Source: Auxenochlorella pyrenoidosa (lineage: Eukaryota > Chlorophyta > Trebouxiophyceae > Chlorellales > Chlorellaceae). Taken from it: DNA of 12,355 nucleotides. Within the stretch, counting starts at the first letter, position 1; every line of letters starts with the position of its first letter. A program made the position numbers and the translations under genes. Positions 1 to 12,355 of this stretch are shown here, in pieces. Location: NCBI GenBank assembly GCA_001430745.1, contig KQ482057.1, forward strand, positions 395,738-408,092. The letters are read 5' to 3'. The notes beneath the pieces were generated by a model, which was not told the origin of the DNA, did not search any database, and saw only the letters and a list, made by a program, of their open reading frames with translations.

Positions 1-176
1 GTGCTGCCCTGCTGCATCGCTACAGCAGTGAGCGCAAAAGCCAGCAGGCAGAGTGCATGTGCTGCTGGCATCAGGTACGGGATAGTTGAACATGTGTACG
101 CCTGAGCTTGCTAGAATGCCCCCCAACCCCCCCAACACAGGGTTCAGCGAATTTTCTGTGTGTAGAGTTAGCGAGT

Positions 177-211
177 GCTCTGTAGTTGCAGCGAGCTCTG
201 TAGTGGCAGCG
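177..211. repeat. Imperfect tandem duplication, 18 and 17 bp
   Basis: The unit GCTCTGTAGTTGCAGCGA at 177-194 is followed directly by GCTCTGTAGTGGCAGCG at 195-211, with one internal mismatch. It looks like a recent slippage or small duplication upstream of the dehydrogenase gene. No function is inferred. Confidence 0.8.
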
Positions 212-259
212 CTGCCGGTGCTGCGCTATGCCACGGCAGTGCAGGCTGTTCAAGACAAG

Positions 260-276
260 CCCCCCCCCCCCCCCCC
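260..276. repeat. Homopolymer C17 tract
   Basis: Seventeen consecutive C residues lie about 50 nt upstream of the proposed dehydrogenase start. The tract is probably in the 5'UTR or core promoter. Such runs are prone to length error in sequencing and to slippage in vivo, so the exact length should not be trusted. Confidence 0.9.
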
Positions 277-325
277 ACTACAGCCTCCAGGTAGTCTGCC
301 AGCAGGTTGGATCCGAAAGTCAAGA

Positions 326-4158
<3,833 letters not shown>

Positions 4159-4652
4159 ATGCGGCCCGGGGGGGCTGCAGCGCAACCGCAGCTCTCTCAC
4201 GCTTGCCTGCTGGGGTGCTGCACACCTGTCGTGTTCTGCATTCGCCATGCAAGACGACCTGAGAGGCATGGCAGAGCTAGTTCGTTCGCTGGCAAGTGTC
4301 CTGGGAGGCGAAGGCTGCCAACAGTCGATTGAAATGGCGGAGAAAATGCAACCCCATGCTGACCTGTACGCTATGATGCAGCGCGGGAGCACCTGCTTGT
4401 TGGACTGCATGGGTGGCGCCTGCCGCGCCAGAGACTGCTGCGAAGATGACAATAAGAGGGGTGCATGCAGGGATGCTGGAGTGGGAGTGGAAGCCATCTG
4501 CTGAACCCCCATGCTGCGCAAGAATTCGCCCGAGAGTGGGATTGGGGTCCGTTGCGGCCCCACATTCCGATCCAACGTATTCTTCCCCACGACAACGACA
4601 AATTGGACGCCTCTCACTCTCACCACTTCTCCCTCTACCCAACGCCCCAAGA
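4159..4652. other. 3'UTR and intergenic region between dehydrogenase and LC8 genes
   Basis: About 490 nt without a recognised gene. It should hold the dehydrogenase 3'UTR and the LC8 promoter and 5'UTR. I see no UGUAA polyadenylation element in it apart from the one formed by the dehydrogenase stop region (4154-4158); an AATAAG lies at 4449-4454. The last 40 nt before the LC8 start are strongly pyrimidine-rich, consistent with a leader. An 85-codon ORF is listed separately. Confidence 0.6.
4247..4504 (+). other. Doubtful small ORF, 85 aa, cysteine-rich C-terminus
   Basis: An ATG-initiated frame follows the dehydrogenase stop by 88 nt. Its first half would be helical (for example GMAELVRSLASVLGG), and its second half contains six cysteines including DCM, ACR and DCCEDD. 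I do not recognise a family. In a GC-rich genome an open frame of this length inside a 3'UTR is unremarkable, and overlapping antisense frames of similar length exist. It is kept only as a candidate for transcript or peptide evidence. Confidence 0.15.
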
Positions 4653-5194
<542 letters not shown>

Positions 5195-5354
5195 ACACTG
5201 CGTGATACCAGGTTTCGGCCAGCAGTTCACTAGTAGCCGCAGGAAGAGGACATCCCAGCATGGAACGCGACATGGGGTTGGCAACAAGCAGCCAGGAGGT
5301 TTGCAGCACATGCCGGCAGTCAACGTGGGGTGCCCGCACGTCAGCAGCGGCCAG
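5195..5354. other. Convergent gap between LC8 and LpxC stop codons
   Basis: Only 160 nt separate the two stop codons, so the 3'UTRs of the two genes must be very short or overlap as sense-antisense transcripts. No UGUAA is seen on either strand inside the gap. The first on the plus strand is at 5395-5399. Confidence 0.6.
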
Positions 5355-8196
5355 CTATTCCAGCGCCTCCGCCATCCGCTGCACAAATGCCGCCTGTAAC
5401 GCATGCGTCGGCTGGTACGCCACAATGTGGCCTCGCGGCAGCCCGCGCCCGCCTGGCTGCGCCAGTAGAGACAGGTCCCCCTGCGCAAAGAGAGGTAGAC
5501 ACAGCCAGACAGCGCTCTGGAGTATTAGAATGCAGAAGCCAAGCAGCCTTTCCTGTGCTGGGAGCCGATCAGGGCGGTAACACCACAGTGGAACACCATG
5601 GAGGCAGCAAATCCCTGCAGTGCCCATGCACACAGCTCACCAGCAGGTCAACAGCAGCATGGCGTGCTGCCTCGTCGTCTTCAAAGCGAACCAGAGAGGG
5701 GTCCAGCCTGCAAAGACGGCCAAGGCGTGTGAAGGGCAGGGTTTCACCGAGCCCATCAACTGCACAATGCAGGCCAGGCAGCTCCAGGTGCAGGAGAGCT
5801 GCCCGTCAAGCCAAGGAGGGCATGAGGAAACTCGAGGGTGAAACACTGGGGAAAGCCCAGGCTTGCTGCCTCACCAGTCGTCTTGGTCAGCGATCAGGCA
5901 AACCCGATCGGCACCAGCCTGCAAAAAGCCGCCATTTGCGAGCGTGTTCGCTGCCTGCAGTGGGGGCTTCGGTGGAAGTGGACCGCATGACGGGGGTGCA
6001 CCCTGTAGGCAGAAGCAGTCACCCTGTGCATTGCACTACCGTTGCAAAAGTTAGCACGGCTACCAGACTGCCGCGCAGCCGTGCCTGATTGGCGCACCTT
6101 GGCCGTGTAGACAGTAAGAGCTGGTGCCACTGCGTAACGGAAGTGGTCGGCAGCAGTATAACCTGCGTCCTCTGGACTCCAGGAGAACCACTGGCGTCCA
6201 ACCACCGATGCCTCCGCACTTTGATCCACACCCACTGCACATGCAGGCAGGGGTACAGGGTCAGCCCAGCGTTGCTTGCCTGCCAGTGATCTTAACATTG
6301 CGCAGCCTCTTTATTAAGTGTCGGTCGAGATGGCACGCTTACCCTGGGGATCAGAGCGACAGGGTGGCTCACCTGTAACGCGCGCGGATGGACCAGGGTA
6401 GAACGTGATGAATGCCTCGCCCTCCTGCACGGTCACAACCTGCAGCAGGGCAGGGGCCAGCCTGGGCTATTTGCCAGATCGCTCATCGTGCAGAAAGTGT
6501 GGCATTTGCATGCAGGCAGGCGTGGGCACAGCAGCAGACAGCAAGCAGGATGGCACGGAACTGATAGGAACAACGGCTCAGCCCACCTCCTGCGGCGCCA
6601 GGACCGCCCTGGCGGCTGGTGCATCTGCTGCCTGCTGTGTGGGTGCTGTTCGCAGCCCGCAGCGCAGCACCTCGTTGGCCCAGCCAAGGGCAGAGCCATC
6701 CACGATGGGGACCTCTGTGGCGGAAAAAGCAGCTCGAGCGGAGGGCATTAATCTCAGGAGCTTGCGAAGGGCTGCAGACCAGCGAGGGCCCTACACTGGT
6801 TTTAGTCATCTATTCATGCAAGCACGCGTGCAGAGACATCATCGCTGACCGCCCACCTTTGCCCCCCTCAATCTCGATGCGCGCGTTGTCCACTCCGCAG
6901 CACTCTAGCGCTGCCAGCAGGTGCTCGGAGCCCCACAGTTCGGCGTCACCCTGCTCCAGCACGCTGGTACAGCTGGGTCCTTGCTGCCGCAGGCTGCTTG
7001 CATGGGCCGGCATGCGCGCTTCTCCGGCCTGGCCCACAGCTGGCTGCACCGGGACAAACAGTTCATGGAAGCCACACATGCATTTGCAATGCTGCGGCAA
7101 GCCGGGAGGTGGCCCAGCCCCTCATGCCTTGGGGGCAGTGAAGCGCACCAGGACGTCCCTCGATTTGACTTGCTGTCAAGAAGGCCTGCGCTGCGGATGC
7201 ATCGCAACCCACATCTGTTGTTTTGAGTGCTTGCCACCAGAACACAGCGCTTGACGCTCCACCCACCTCCTCCTCCGGACGCAACTCCGCCTCTGCTTCC
7301 AAAAGCAGGGTCTCTGGCTGCGCAGCATGCCGCTGGAAGTAGTCCTCAAAGCTGCCGTTGAACTCGCCGACCTCCTGTGCCTGCATGATCCGGGCATGGC
7401 CGCAGCGAGGTAAAGTGTGAGGGTGCGCGGGCGCTCCGGAAAATGCGCTGAGCCATGCAAAAGGAGCTCTGAGCACATTCAGGCCCGCCGCACGCGCGTC
7501 CAAGAAACCCACCTTGATGAACTCAAAAAACAGCTGGGCGTTGGACACGTCGTTGGGGCCATCCTCGGTGTTGAAGGCGGGCGCATCCAGGTCTGCGGCC
7601 AGACAGGTCGCGCGCAGGCAGTTTGTCCTGAACTGTGGTGTCGCCAGCCCAGCGCATCGTCACGGAGGTGGCCACTACAACACCATCCCAACCGGCCGGT
7701 TCCCCCTCACCTTCCAGCGCACGCTCCTGCGGCTGCTCCACCTCCCATTCGTGCTCGTTGGTTCCGCACGGCACGCGCACAAAGTAGCGGCCCTCCCCCG
7801 CAAACGCGGGCATCACGCGCACAATGGCGTACTCGCCGGTGTGCAGGCCGATGCCGCCTACTGTGAAGGAACGGCGCAGCGTCTGCTGGTGCGCCGCTGG
7901 CTGCGTGAGGGGGCAACGTATGGCGACATCAGCCAGGGAAGCTTTATGCACCACCTATGCCCGCCAATACTGGCTCTCCTCACCTCGGGAAGGGCGGGGG
8001 CAGTCTTGCTCCGGCGCTGCTGATGGGTGGCGCCGGCGGCGGCAGACGTCGTGGCGGGCCGCTGCCGCTGCGACGCTCGCGTTCGGGCAGCCGTTGCGCT
8101 TGCAAGCGGTCGGCTCGCTCTTATGTGGCAGGTTGCGGCAGCTAAGCTGGCATTTGTTTGGGGCCTAGCAGCGCCCTCTTTGCACAGCCGCGACAT
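5355..8196 (-). CDS. LPXC: UDP-3-O-acyl-N-acetylglucosamine deacetylase, organellar
   Basis: Zinc enzyme of the committed step of lipid A synthesis; the Arabidopsis homologue is mitochondrial. Exons in transcript order: 8196-7984, 7900-7711, 7592-7513, 7380-7267, 7172-7128, 6983-6857, 6714-6587, 6439-6373, 6234-6098, 5954-5875, 5707-5641, 5480-5355; 457 aa, phases consistent. Exon 1 (71 residues, Arg/Ala/Ser/Thr-rich) looks like a targeting peptide. Landmarks: GIGLHTGEY (88-95), CTSVL (219-223), SEHLLAALE with E234 and zinc ligand H235, VPIVDGSA, QWFSWSPED, FEDDEAARH with H410 and D414, GDLSLL with D418, and THAL with catalytic H442. These match the E. coli E78, H79, H238, D242, D246 and H265 positions. 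Unusual features are an insertion at about 115-200, Ala where E. coli has T191 and K239, and GC-AG intron 5. An in-frame ATG at 8307 could give a longer N-terminus. Family certain; the junctions around exons 3-5 are less sure. Confidence 0.93.
5395..5399 (+). terminator. Possible UGUAA polyadenylation element for LC8
   Basis: TGTAA is the near-upstream polyadenylation element typical of chlorophyte algae. This is the first copy downstream of the LC8 stop, about 200 nt away. It lies inside the last coding exon of LpxC on the opposite strand. If used, LC8 and LpxC mRNAs overlap tail to tail. A single five-base match is weak evidence. Confidence 0.25.
6984..7127 (-). other. LPXC: GC-AG intron 5 of LpxC
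   Basis: On the minus strand exon 5 ends FTAPK with junction AAG|GCATGA, and the next exon begins QGPSCTSVL after acceptor GCGGCAG, phase 0. Reading through the donor gives Ala then a stop. The join restores the CTTL-like segment before the EH zinc motif. It shares the AAG|GC context of the two GC-AG introns in the dehydrogenase gene. Confidence 0.75.
7267..7592 (-). other. LPXC: Exons 3-4 of LpxC, encoding a lineage-specific insertion
   Basis: Exons 7592-7513 and 7380-7267 encode residues 136-199, including FNTEDGPNDVSNAQLFFEF and GEFNGSFEDYFQRHAAQ, ending in a Glu-rich run (RPEEE). With the end of exon 2 they form about 85 residues between GRYFVRV and VKSRDVLVRF. In Arabidopsis and E. coli the equivalent segments are nearly adjacent. 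The composition is acidic and aromatic with no recognised domain. Skipping both exons would shift the frame (phase 1 to phase 0), so the insert is probably constitutive if the model is right. Confidence 0.7.
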
Positions 8197-8571
8197 TTCT
8201 TGCCGGTGCTCTGAGAAATTAGCCCGAAAGAGGTGGGGCAGTGTGCAATGCATGCAGGCAAAAACCACGCAACTCATGCAAACCATGAAGCACAACCACC
8301 GCCACAACCCAACCCAGCGTTGTGCGGATTGCGGTTTGGGCCCCGGCTACTGAGCTCACTGGCGCAATCCTTTCTCAGTGGCACGCCTGGGGCACCGCTC
8401 TTTGTCTCTCTCTATCCCAGCCCACGCTGTGTAAGGCCAAAGGCAGGCTGTGATCTGCCACTGACTTGATCCCCTGCCCCTCGCGGTCCTCCACCCTGCA
8501 CGTTTCACCCTGCGCCGTCGCCGCCGCTCCTAACCTGGCTGCTTCATCACCTGTGCAGGCTTACAGCCAGG
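8197..8571. promoter_or_regulatory. Divergent promoter region between LpxC and eIF2B epsilon
   Basis: The 375 nt between the two start codons must hold both 5'UTRs and promoters, unless either gene has an upstream noncoding exon. No clear TATA box is seen. The region has a CA/AC-rich stretch around 8265-8325, a GCATGC at 8250-8255 and a CT-rich stretch around 8400-8420. An acceptor-like CTGTGCAG ends at 8558, 13 nt before the eIF2B ATG, so that gene may have an additional upstream exon. Confidence 0.5.
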
Positions 8572-11500
8572 ATGCAGGCGGTGGTGCTGCTCGATCACAA
8601 TGAGCTGTCAACGCTGTGTGGGGCCCTCATACCTGCGGGCCAGACCCCCGCCATTGAGCTCACGCTGCGGTGGCTGGAGTCCTCCAACTGTAGCGAGGTG
8701 GGGCAGCCCGTTGTTGAGCTCTTGACCTGGTGTGCGTCCCCCTGCTGCATGCCTACATCGTCGCCATCCCGCTTTGCAAACCCCTCCCCTCTGGCCGCCT
8801 GTTGTGCCCAACACCAGTGCCCTGCTTCTGCCCTCCCGGTGCATGCAGATTCATGTGGTCACGCCCTCGGGCGCCGACCAGCTGAGTGCCTACCTGAGTC
8901 GGGCAGGGTGGGAGGGCGGCGCGCGCCGCGGCGGCGCCACCGTCCATGTCATTACCGCGCCCGGATGCCAGACAGAGGGCGAGGCGCTGCGCTTCGTGGA
9001 GCAGAAAGATGTCATCAAGGGGGACTTTGTGCTGGTCAGCGGCTGCGTAGTGGGCAACGCCGACCTGAAGCCCGCGCTGCAGGTGAGGCTCTTGTGCTGA
9101 CCATGCGGACCGCTCGTATAAAAGTGCCCGGGTACCACAGCGCAAAGATCCAACTGCTTGTGCCCGTCTTTTGTGGCCACGGGCTGTGGCAGCCATACTG
9201 TTGGCTCCTGAAACGGCCTGCACAGCCGGTGCTGTGGCGCTAATGTGCATGCCTCATTTGCATGTTGTAGGCACACCTGACACGGCGTTCTGCCGACAGG
9301 CAAGCCATCATGACGCTGGTAATGCACGGCGGGCTCCGCAGGGGCGCAGCGGTGGGCGGTGCACAGCGCCAGGGCTGCTGTCTGGCTGTCATCGACCCGC
9401 AGAGCCAGCAACTGATGAAGCTGGAGCAGGGCGGCCGGGTGGGCGCCCACGGGGTCAGCCTGGGTACCCACATGTTCAGCGAGCGCAACAACATTGCGGT
9501 GCGTTGTTGCATTTATTTGGGGCCTGGAGCTTTCAGCTATGTGCATGCGTGTACAAACGGCATGCTTTTTGCTTCTTTGAAGCTTCTTTGAAGCTGGTGA
9601 TGTGTGACTGAGACTTCTTGGCACTCTTGAGGCATCGATCATGCTCGTCCGGTTTGCAGGTTTGCACTGGTCTGCGCCTATCCCATGTCTACATCTGCGC
9701 GCCTGATGTGCTGATGCTTCTGAGCGACAACTTTGACTACCAGAGCATCGCGGGCGACCTGGTGCCGGGTGTGCTGTCTGAACAGGAATTAGGCAGCACG
9801 CTATACATCTTCGAGCTGACTCGGGTAAGTCGATGAACCGTGCTCCCATCTCTCTTCATGTGCATGAGAGAAGGCGCCATGCCCGCACTCTCAGCCTTCC
9901 TGGTTGCATATTTTCAGCAAAGGCAGTCCATCCAAACCCAGGAAGGAGTGCAGTGCCGCGTGCCCCAGGCTGGAAGCATAACCAGTTCAACTGCATCCAT
10001 GCATGCATGCAGCATCACCCGATTGGTTTAGATATCATTGTTACCAGAGCTAGCAAACCATTTCGCTTTTTTCCCTGAGCAACTGCAGGCATGTGTCTAA
10101 AACAACTTGCTTACCATTGTGTAATTTGTCCTGCTTCAGCGTTTGTCCCTGTGATTGCAATGCAAGGGTGTCCCCACAAGAAGCACTTCATGCTGACAAT
10201 TTTTGCAGGGCTATGTGGAGCGTGTCGGCACCCTGGCTGCATACAGCAGCGTTGTGGAGGACGTCCTGGGGCGCTGGTCTTACCCCTGGGTCCCAGACAA
10301 CAGTGGTGACCAGCAGGACCTCTGTCGCTTTAACCGTGGCACTTACCTGTGAGTGCTGGCTTGCATGATTCCGTTGTCAGTGATGCCACTGGCCTTATCA
10401 TGCTTACTTGACTGTGTGCATGCTGCCGGGCTGCGTTGTGCATGCTCAGTGGGGCCATGTGCCCTGTTCTAAACATCCATGCCATGATGCTTGAAAGAAC
10501 AATTCTTTCTTCAGCTCGATCAACCGTTGCCTGGATCTGCAGGGATGGCACTGCCACCGTGGCATCAGGCAGCGTGGTTTCCAAGGGCTCCCTGGTCGGC
10601 CGCAGCAGCATTATTGACAGTGGCACGCGCCTGGAGCGCAGTATCATTGGCAGCGACTGCCACATTGGCCGCAGCACCTTCCTTCAGGGCTCGTGTTTGC
10701 ATGGCGGCGTGCGTGTGGATGACAGCTGCCGCGTGTCTTCTTCTGTGCTGGGCGAGCAAGTGGTGGTGCGTGCGCATGCTAGAGTGGAGGTGAGATCCGG
10801 GTGTGCCACACGCCGTTGTGCTGAAGGTTACAAGCGGATAGGTGGCATGTCTGGTTGCTTGAGGCGGTACGTAGAGACCATGTCTCTCTGGCTTGCACTG
10901 TGGATGCAGCAGCTGGTGTGCTTCATGGTGGATTTCTATTCCTCGGTGGAATGTGCAGACCGGCGCCATGCTGGCGAAGCACACAGTAGTGGATACAGCG
11001 CATTCTGTTCCGGCGGGCATGCGCGTATCCCTGGTCCAGCGTAATGGCGGTGGCGCAGGCAGCGATGACGAAGTGGATTGGGGCGGCGAAGGTGCGGAGG
11101 AGGGTAAAGACACTGCAGCATTTGCGCAATGGCAATTGTATGCTACTAATGCAATTTTTTTTTAGCATTTTCGAGCTCTCTGGCTCTCCATTGAAAGGCT
11201 CCTCACTGCTGCTTTTCCTGAATCATGTACTGGTGGTGCAGATAGCGCCCAGGTTGCTGCGGCCGAGGCTGCGGCGGCGGCACTTGCTGCTGGCGGCATT
11301 CCCGAGGCTTCCCTGGAATTTGATCAGCAGATTGTCGGGCCCTTTGGTGCCGGTTTTGCGTGGTCTGATCCGGCGGTGGGAGCACAGGATGTGCTGCCAC
11401 TCGTGCTTGGGTTCCAGACCGCCCCCTCGGACTGCGACAGCGAGGTGGAGGAATTCACAAAGGTAGGTTTTCTTACTCGTGACCATGGCAAGCACCTGCA

Positions 11501-12292
11501 TGAGCCTGTCTTTCACACACGCTGTACAGGCATATGTTGGCGTGTTGTTTTCTATCATGTTGATTTGTTGAGTATGCATTCTCGCACAGTTGCTTACTCT
11601 CCAGTGGACCTTACCCCAGTTGAACTCCCTTTGCTTCTTGCTTGCAGGATGCCCAACACTTGGAGGATATGGGTGCCGAGGAGGAGCAGACCCAGGGAGC
11701 CGACCAGTTCAAGCGCGAGGTTGCTGAGACCTTCCTGCGCTGCATCAAGGAGCGCATCAGCCACGACAACGCGGTGATTGAGCTGAACGGCCTGAAGATT
11801 GCAGAGGACCGTACATTTGCCGACTGTGCCAGGTATGACCTTAGGTGCAGGCGGAGGGATCAAATGAGATTGTCATATTGTGCATGTCGGGGCAGATGGA
11901 TGAGGTGTGGGTGAGTGAGCAGACCCCTGTGTTGACATATGCAGTGGAGTGGTTGCATCGCCTCGGTCAGCGTGCACCCTTTTTCCTCGACATCAGAAAA
12001 GCAGCTTCATAGAATAAATGTGTTAAATATATGTGAAAGTGTTGCCGTTTTCACTCATCCTGCGCCGTTTGGGCCTTTCTGTCACATCTGCAGGTACATC
12101 TTCACCACCATGCTCAGCCTGTGTTTGCCGCCCAGCGCCGCTGTCAAGGCCGAATATCGCAGCCTCTTCCCCGAGGGCCATCTCGATGCAAAGTCTAAGG
12201 ATGGCCGCCTTGAGCTGCTGCGTCGCATCAATGCTCAGCTGAAGTCCTGGAGGGCGCTGATGCAGCGATTCCTCAAGTGCAATGACGACCAG
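8572..12292 (+). CDS. EIF2B5: eIF2B epsilon subunit (guanine nucleotide exchange factor), 3' end outside window
   Basis: Catalytic subunit of eIF2B, which exchanges GDP for GTP on eIF2 in the cytosol. Exons: 8572-8697, 8849-9082, 9271-9498, 9660-9824, 10209-10348, 10543-10789, 10959-11103, 11242-11462, 11648-11832, 12094-12292; 630 residues in frame. Order: degenerate nucleotidyltransferase-like domain (1 to about 270) with MQAVVLLD, GDFVLVSG and DNFDYQ, containing the NFD motif (220-222) needed for exchange in yeast Gcd6; WSYPWVPD; left-handed beta-helix hexapeptide repeats (about 299-405); an acidic Gly-rich linker (SDDEVDWGGEGAEED); then the start of the C-terminal HEAT/W2 domain from about 520. 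Intron 10 starts with GTAAGG at 12293 and runs off the window. Human epsilon has 721 residues, so about 90 are missing. The beginning is less conserved than in plants, and a short upstream exon joining at 8559 cannot be excluded. Confidence 0.93.
9571..9592. repeat. 11-bp tandem duplication in eIF2B epsilon intron 3
   Basis: GCTTCTTTGAA occurs twice in direct succession (9571-9581 and 9582-9592) in the intron at 9499-9659. It is probably replication slippage. No function is inferred. Confidence 0.85.
9825..10208 (+). other. EIF2B5: Longest intron in the window (eIF2B epsilon intron 4)
   Basis: This 384-nt intron runs from GTAAGT to TTTTTGCAG and separates the exons ending FELTR and beginning GYVERVG. 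It carries overlapping GCATGC palindromes at 10001-10010 and becomes more AT-rich towards its 3' end. Open frames inside it (for example from 9833) have no recognisable similarity and are taken as chance. Confidence 0.85.
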
Positions 12293-12355
12293 GTAAGGTT
12301 GCTGCCAGGATATGCTGAATGCGGCAAGGCTGCCATGAAATACCTGAATCGACAG
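12293..12355 (+). other. EIF2B5: Start of eIF2B epsilon intron 10, cut by window edge
   Basis: The last coding exon in the window ends CNDDQ at CAG|GTAAGG. The remaining 63 nt are read as intron, because the C-terminal W2 domain is still incomplete at this point. Confidence 0.8.

Larger units (their letters stand above)
1..325. other. Upstream flank of the dihydrolipoyl dehydrogenase gene
   Basis: No gene is recognised here. The stretch probably holds the promoter and 5'UTR of the downstream dehydrogenase gene. It is low in complexity, with C-rich runs around 119-135 and 260-276 and a short tandem duplication at 177-211. The reading frame of the chosen dehydrogenase start at 326 stays open back to an ATG at 86. 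A longer N-terminus is therefore formally possible, but its translation is proline-rich and looks like chance. No TATA-like box stands out. Confidence 0.5.

Noticed and set aside
5955..6002. Extending LpxC exon 10 upstream to the acceptor near 6003
   Set aside because: It is in frame, but it adds a proline-rich stretch absent from the family. The acceptor at 5955 gives the length expected between the VY and DW positions.
7063..7548. A separate small minus-strand gene ending near 7127
   Set aside because: The stop after FTAPKA suggested a gene end, but an AAG|GC donor directly before it joins in phase to QGPSCTSVL. This rebuilds the LpxC segment seen in Arabidopsis.
8890..9849. 319-codon open frame on the minus strand
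   Set aside because: It lies antisense to eIF2B epsilon exons 2-4 and their introns. The sense exons match the family with correct phases, whereas the antisense translation has no recognisable motif.
11153..11163. Poly-T followed by TTAG as an alternative acceptor in eIF2B epsilon
   Set aside because: It looks like a good acceptor, but the frame after it does not continue the protein. The acceptor at 11240-11241 joins in phase to DSAQVAAAE and the conserved GFAWSD segment.
12005..12040. AT-rich stretch with AATAAA as a gene end
   Set aside because: It lies in the intron between two conserved eIF2B epsilon exons that join in phase, so it is not a functional 3' end of this gene.

Overview
This window is nuclear DNA from a plastid-bearing eukaryote, most likely a green alga. 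Four protein-coding genes are cut into many short exons by introns of about 80-385 nt. Their exons can be joined by hand with consistent phases at every junction. Two points support the green-lineage call: a mitochondrial lipoamide dehydrogenase very like the land-plant one, and an organelle-targeted LpxC, a bacterial-type lipid A enzyme kept by plants and algae. The dense introns and high GC suggest a trebouxiophyte or chlorophyte, but the species cannot be told from the sequence alone.

Layout: (1) 1-325, upstream DNA with a C17 tract. (2) 326-4158 (+), mitochondrial dihydrolipoyl dehydrogenase, 15 exons, 490 aa, including a 16-nt microexon and two GC-AG introns. (3) 4159-4652, 3'UTR and intergenic DNA with one doubtful 85-codon ORF. 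(4) 4653-5194 (+), LC8 dynein light chain, 3 exons, 88 aa; its first intron has no GT donor where the protein needs one. (5) 5355-8196 (-), LpxC, 12 exons, 457 aa, convergent with LC8. It carries an insertion of about 85 residues and changes at two residues near the active site. (6) 8197-8571, a short divergent promoter region. (7) 8572 to beyond the right edge (+), eIF2B epsilon, 10 exons (630 aa) in the window; the C-terminal end lies outside.

The four genes belong to different processes (2-oxoacid dehydrogenase complexes, dynein and intraflagellar transport, lipid A-like synthesis, translation initiation), so no operon-like logic is expected. Dihydrolipoyl dehydrogenase and LpxC both have targeting peptides and probably act in the mitochondrion. 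No mobile element, CRISPR array, tRNA or rRNA was seen. The most interesting items are the divergent LpxC, the non-canonical LC8 intron, the microexon carrying the second redox cysteine of dihydrolipoyl dehydrogenase, and an excess of the palindrome GCATGC.
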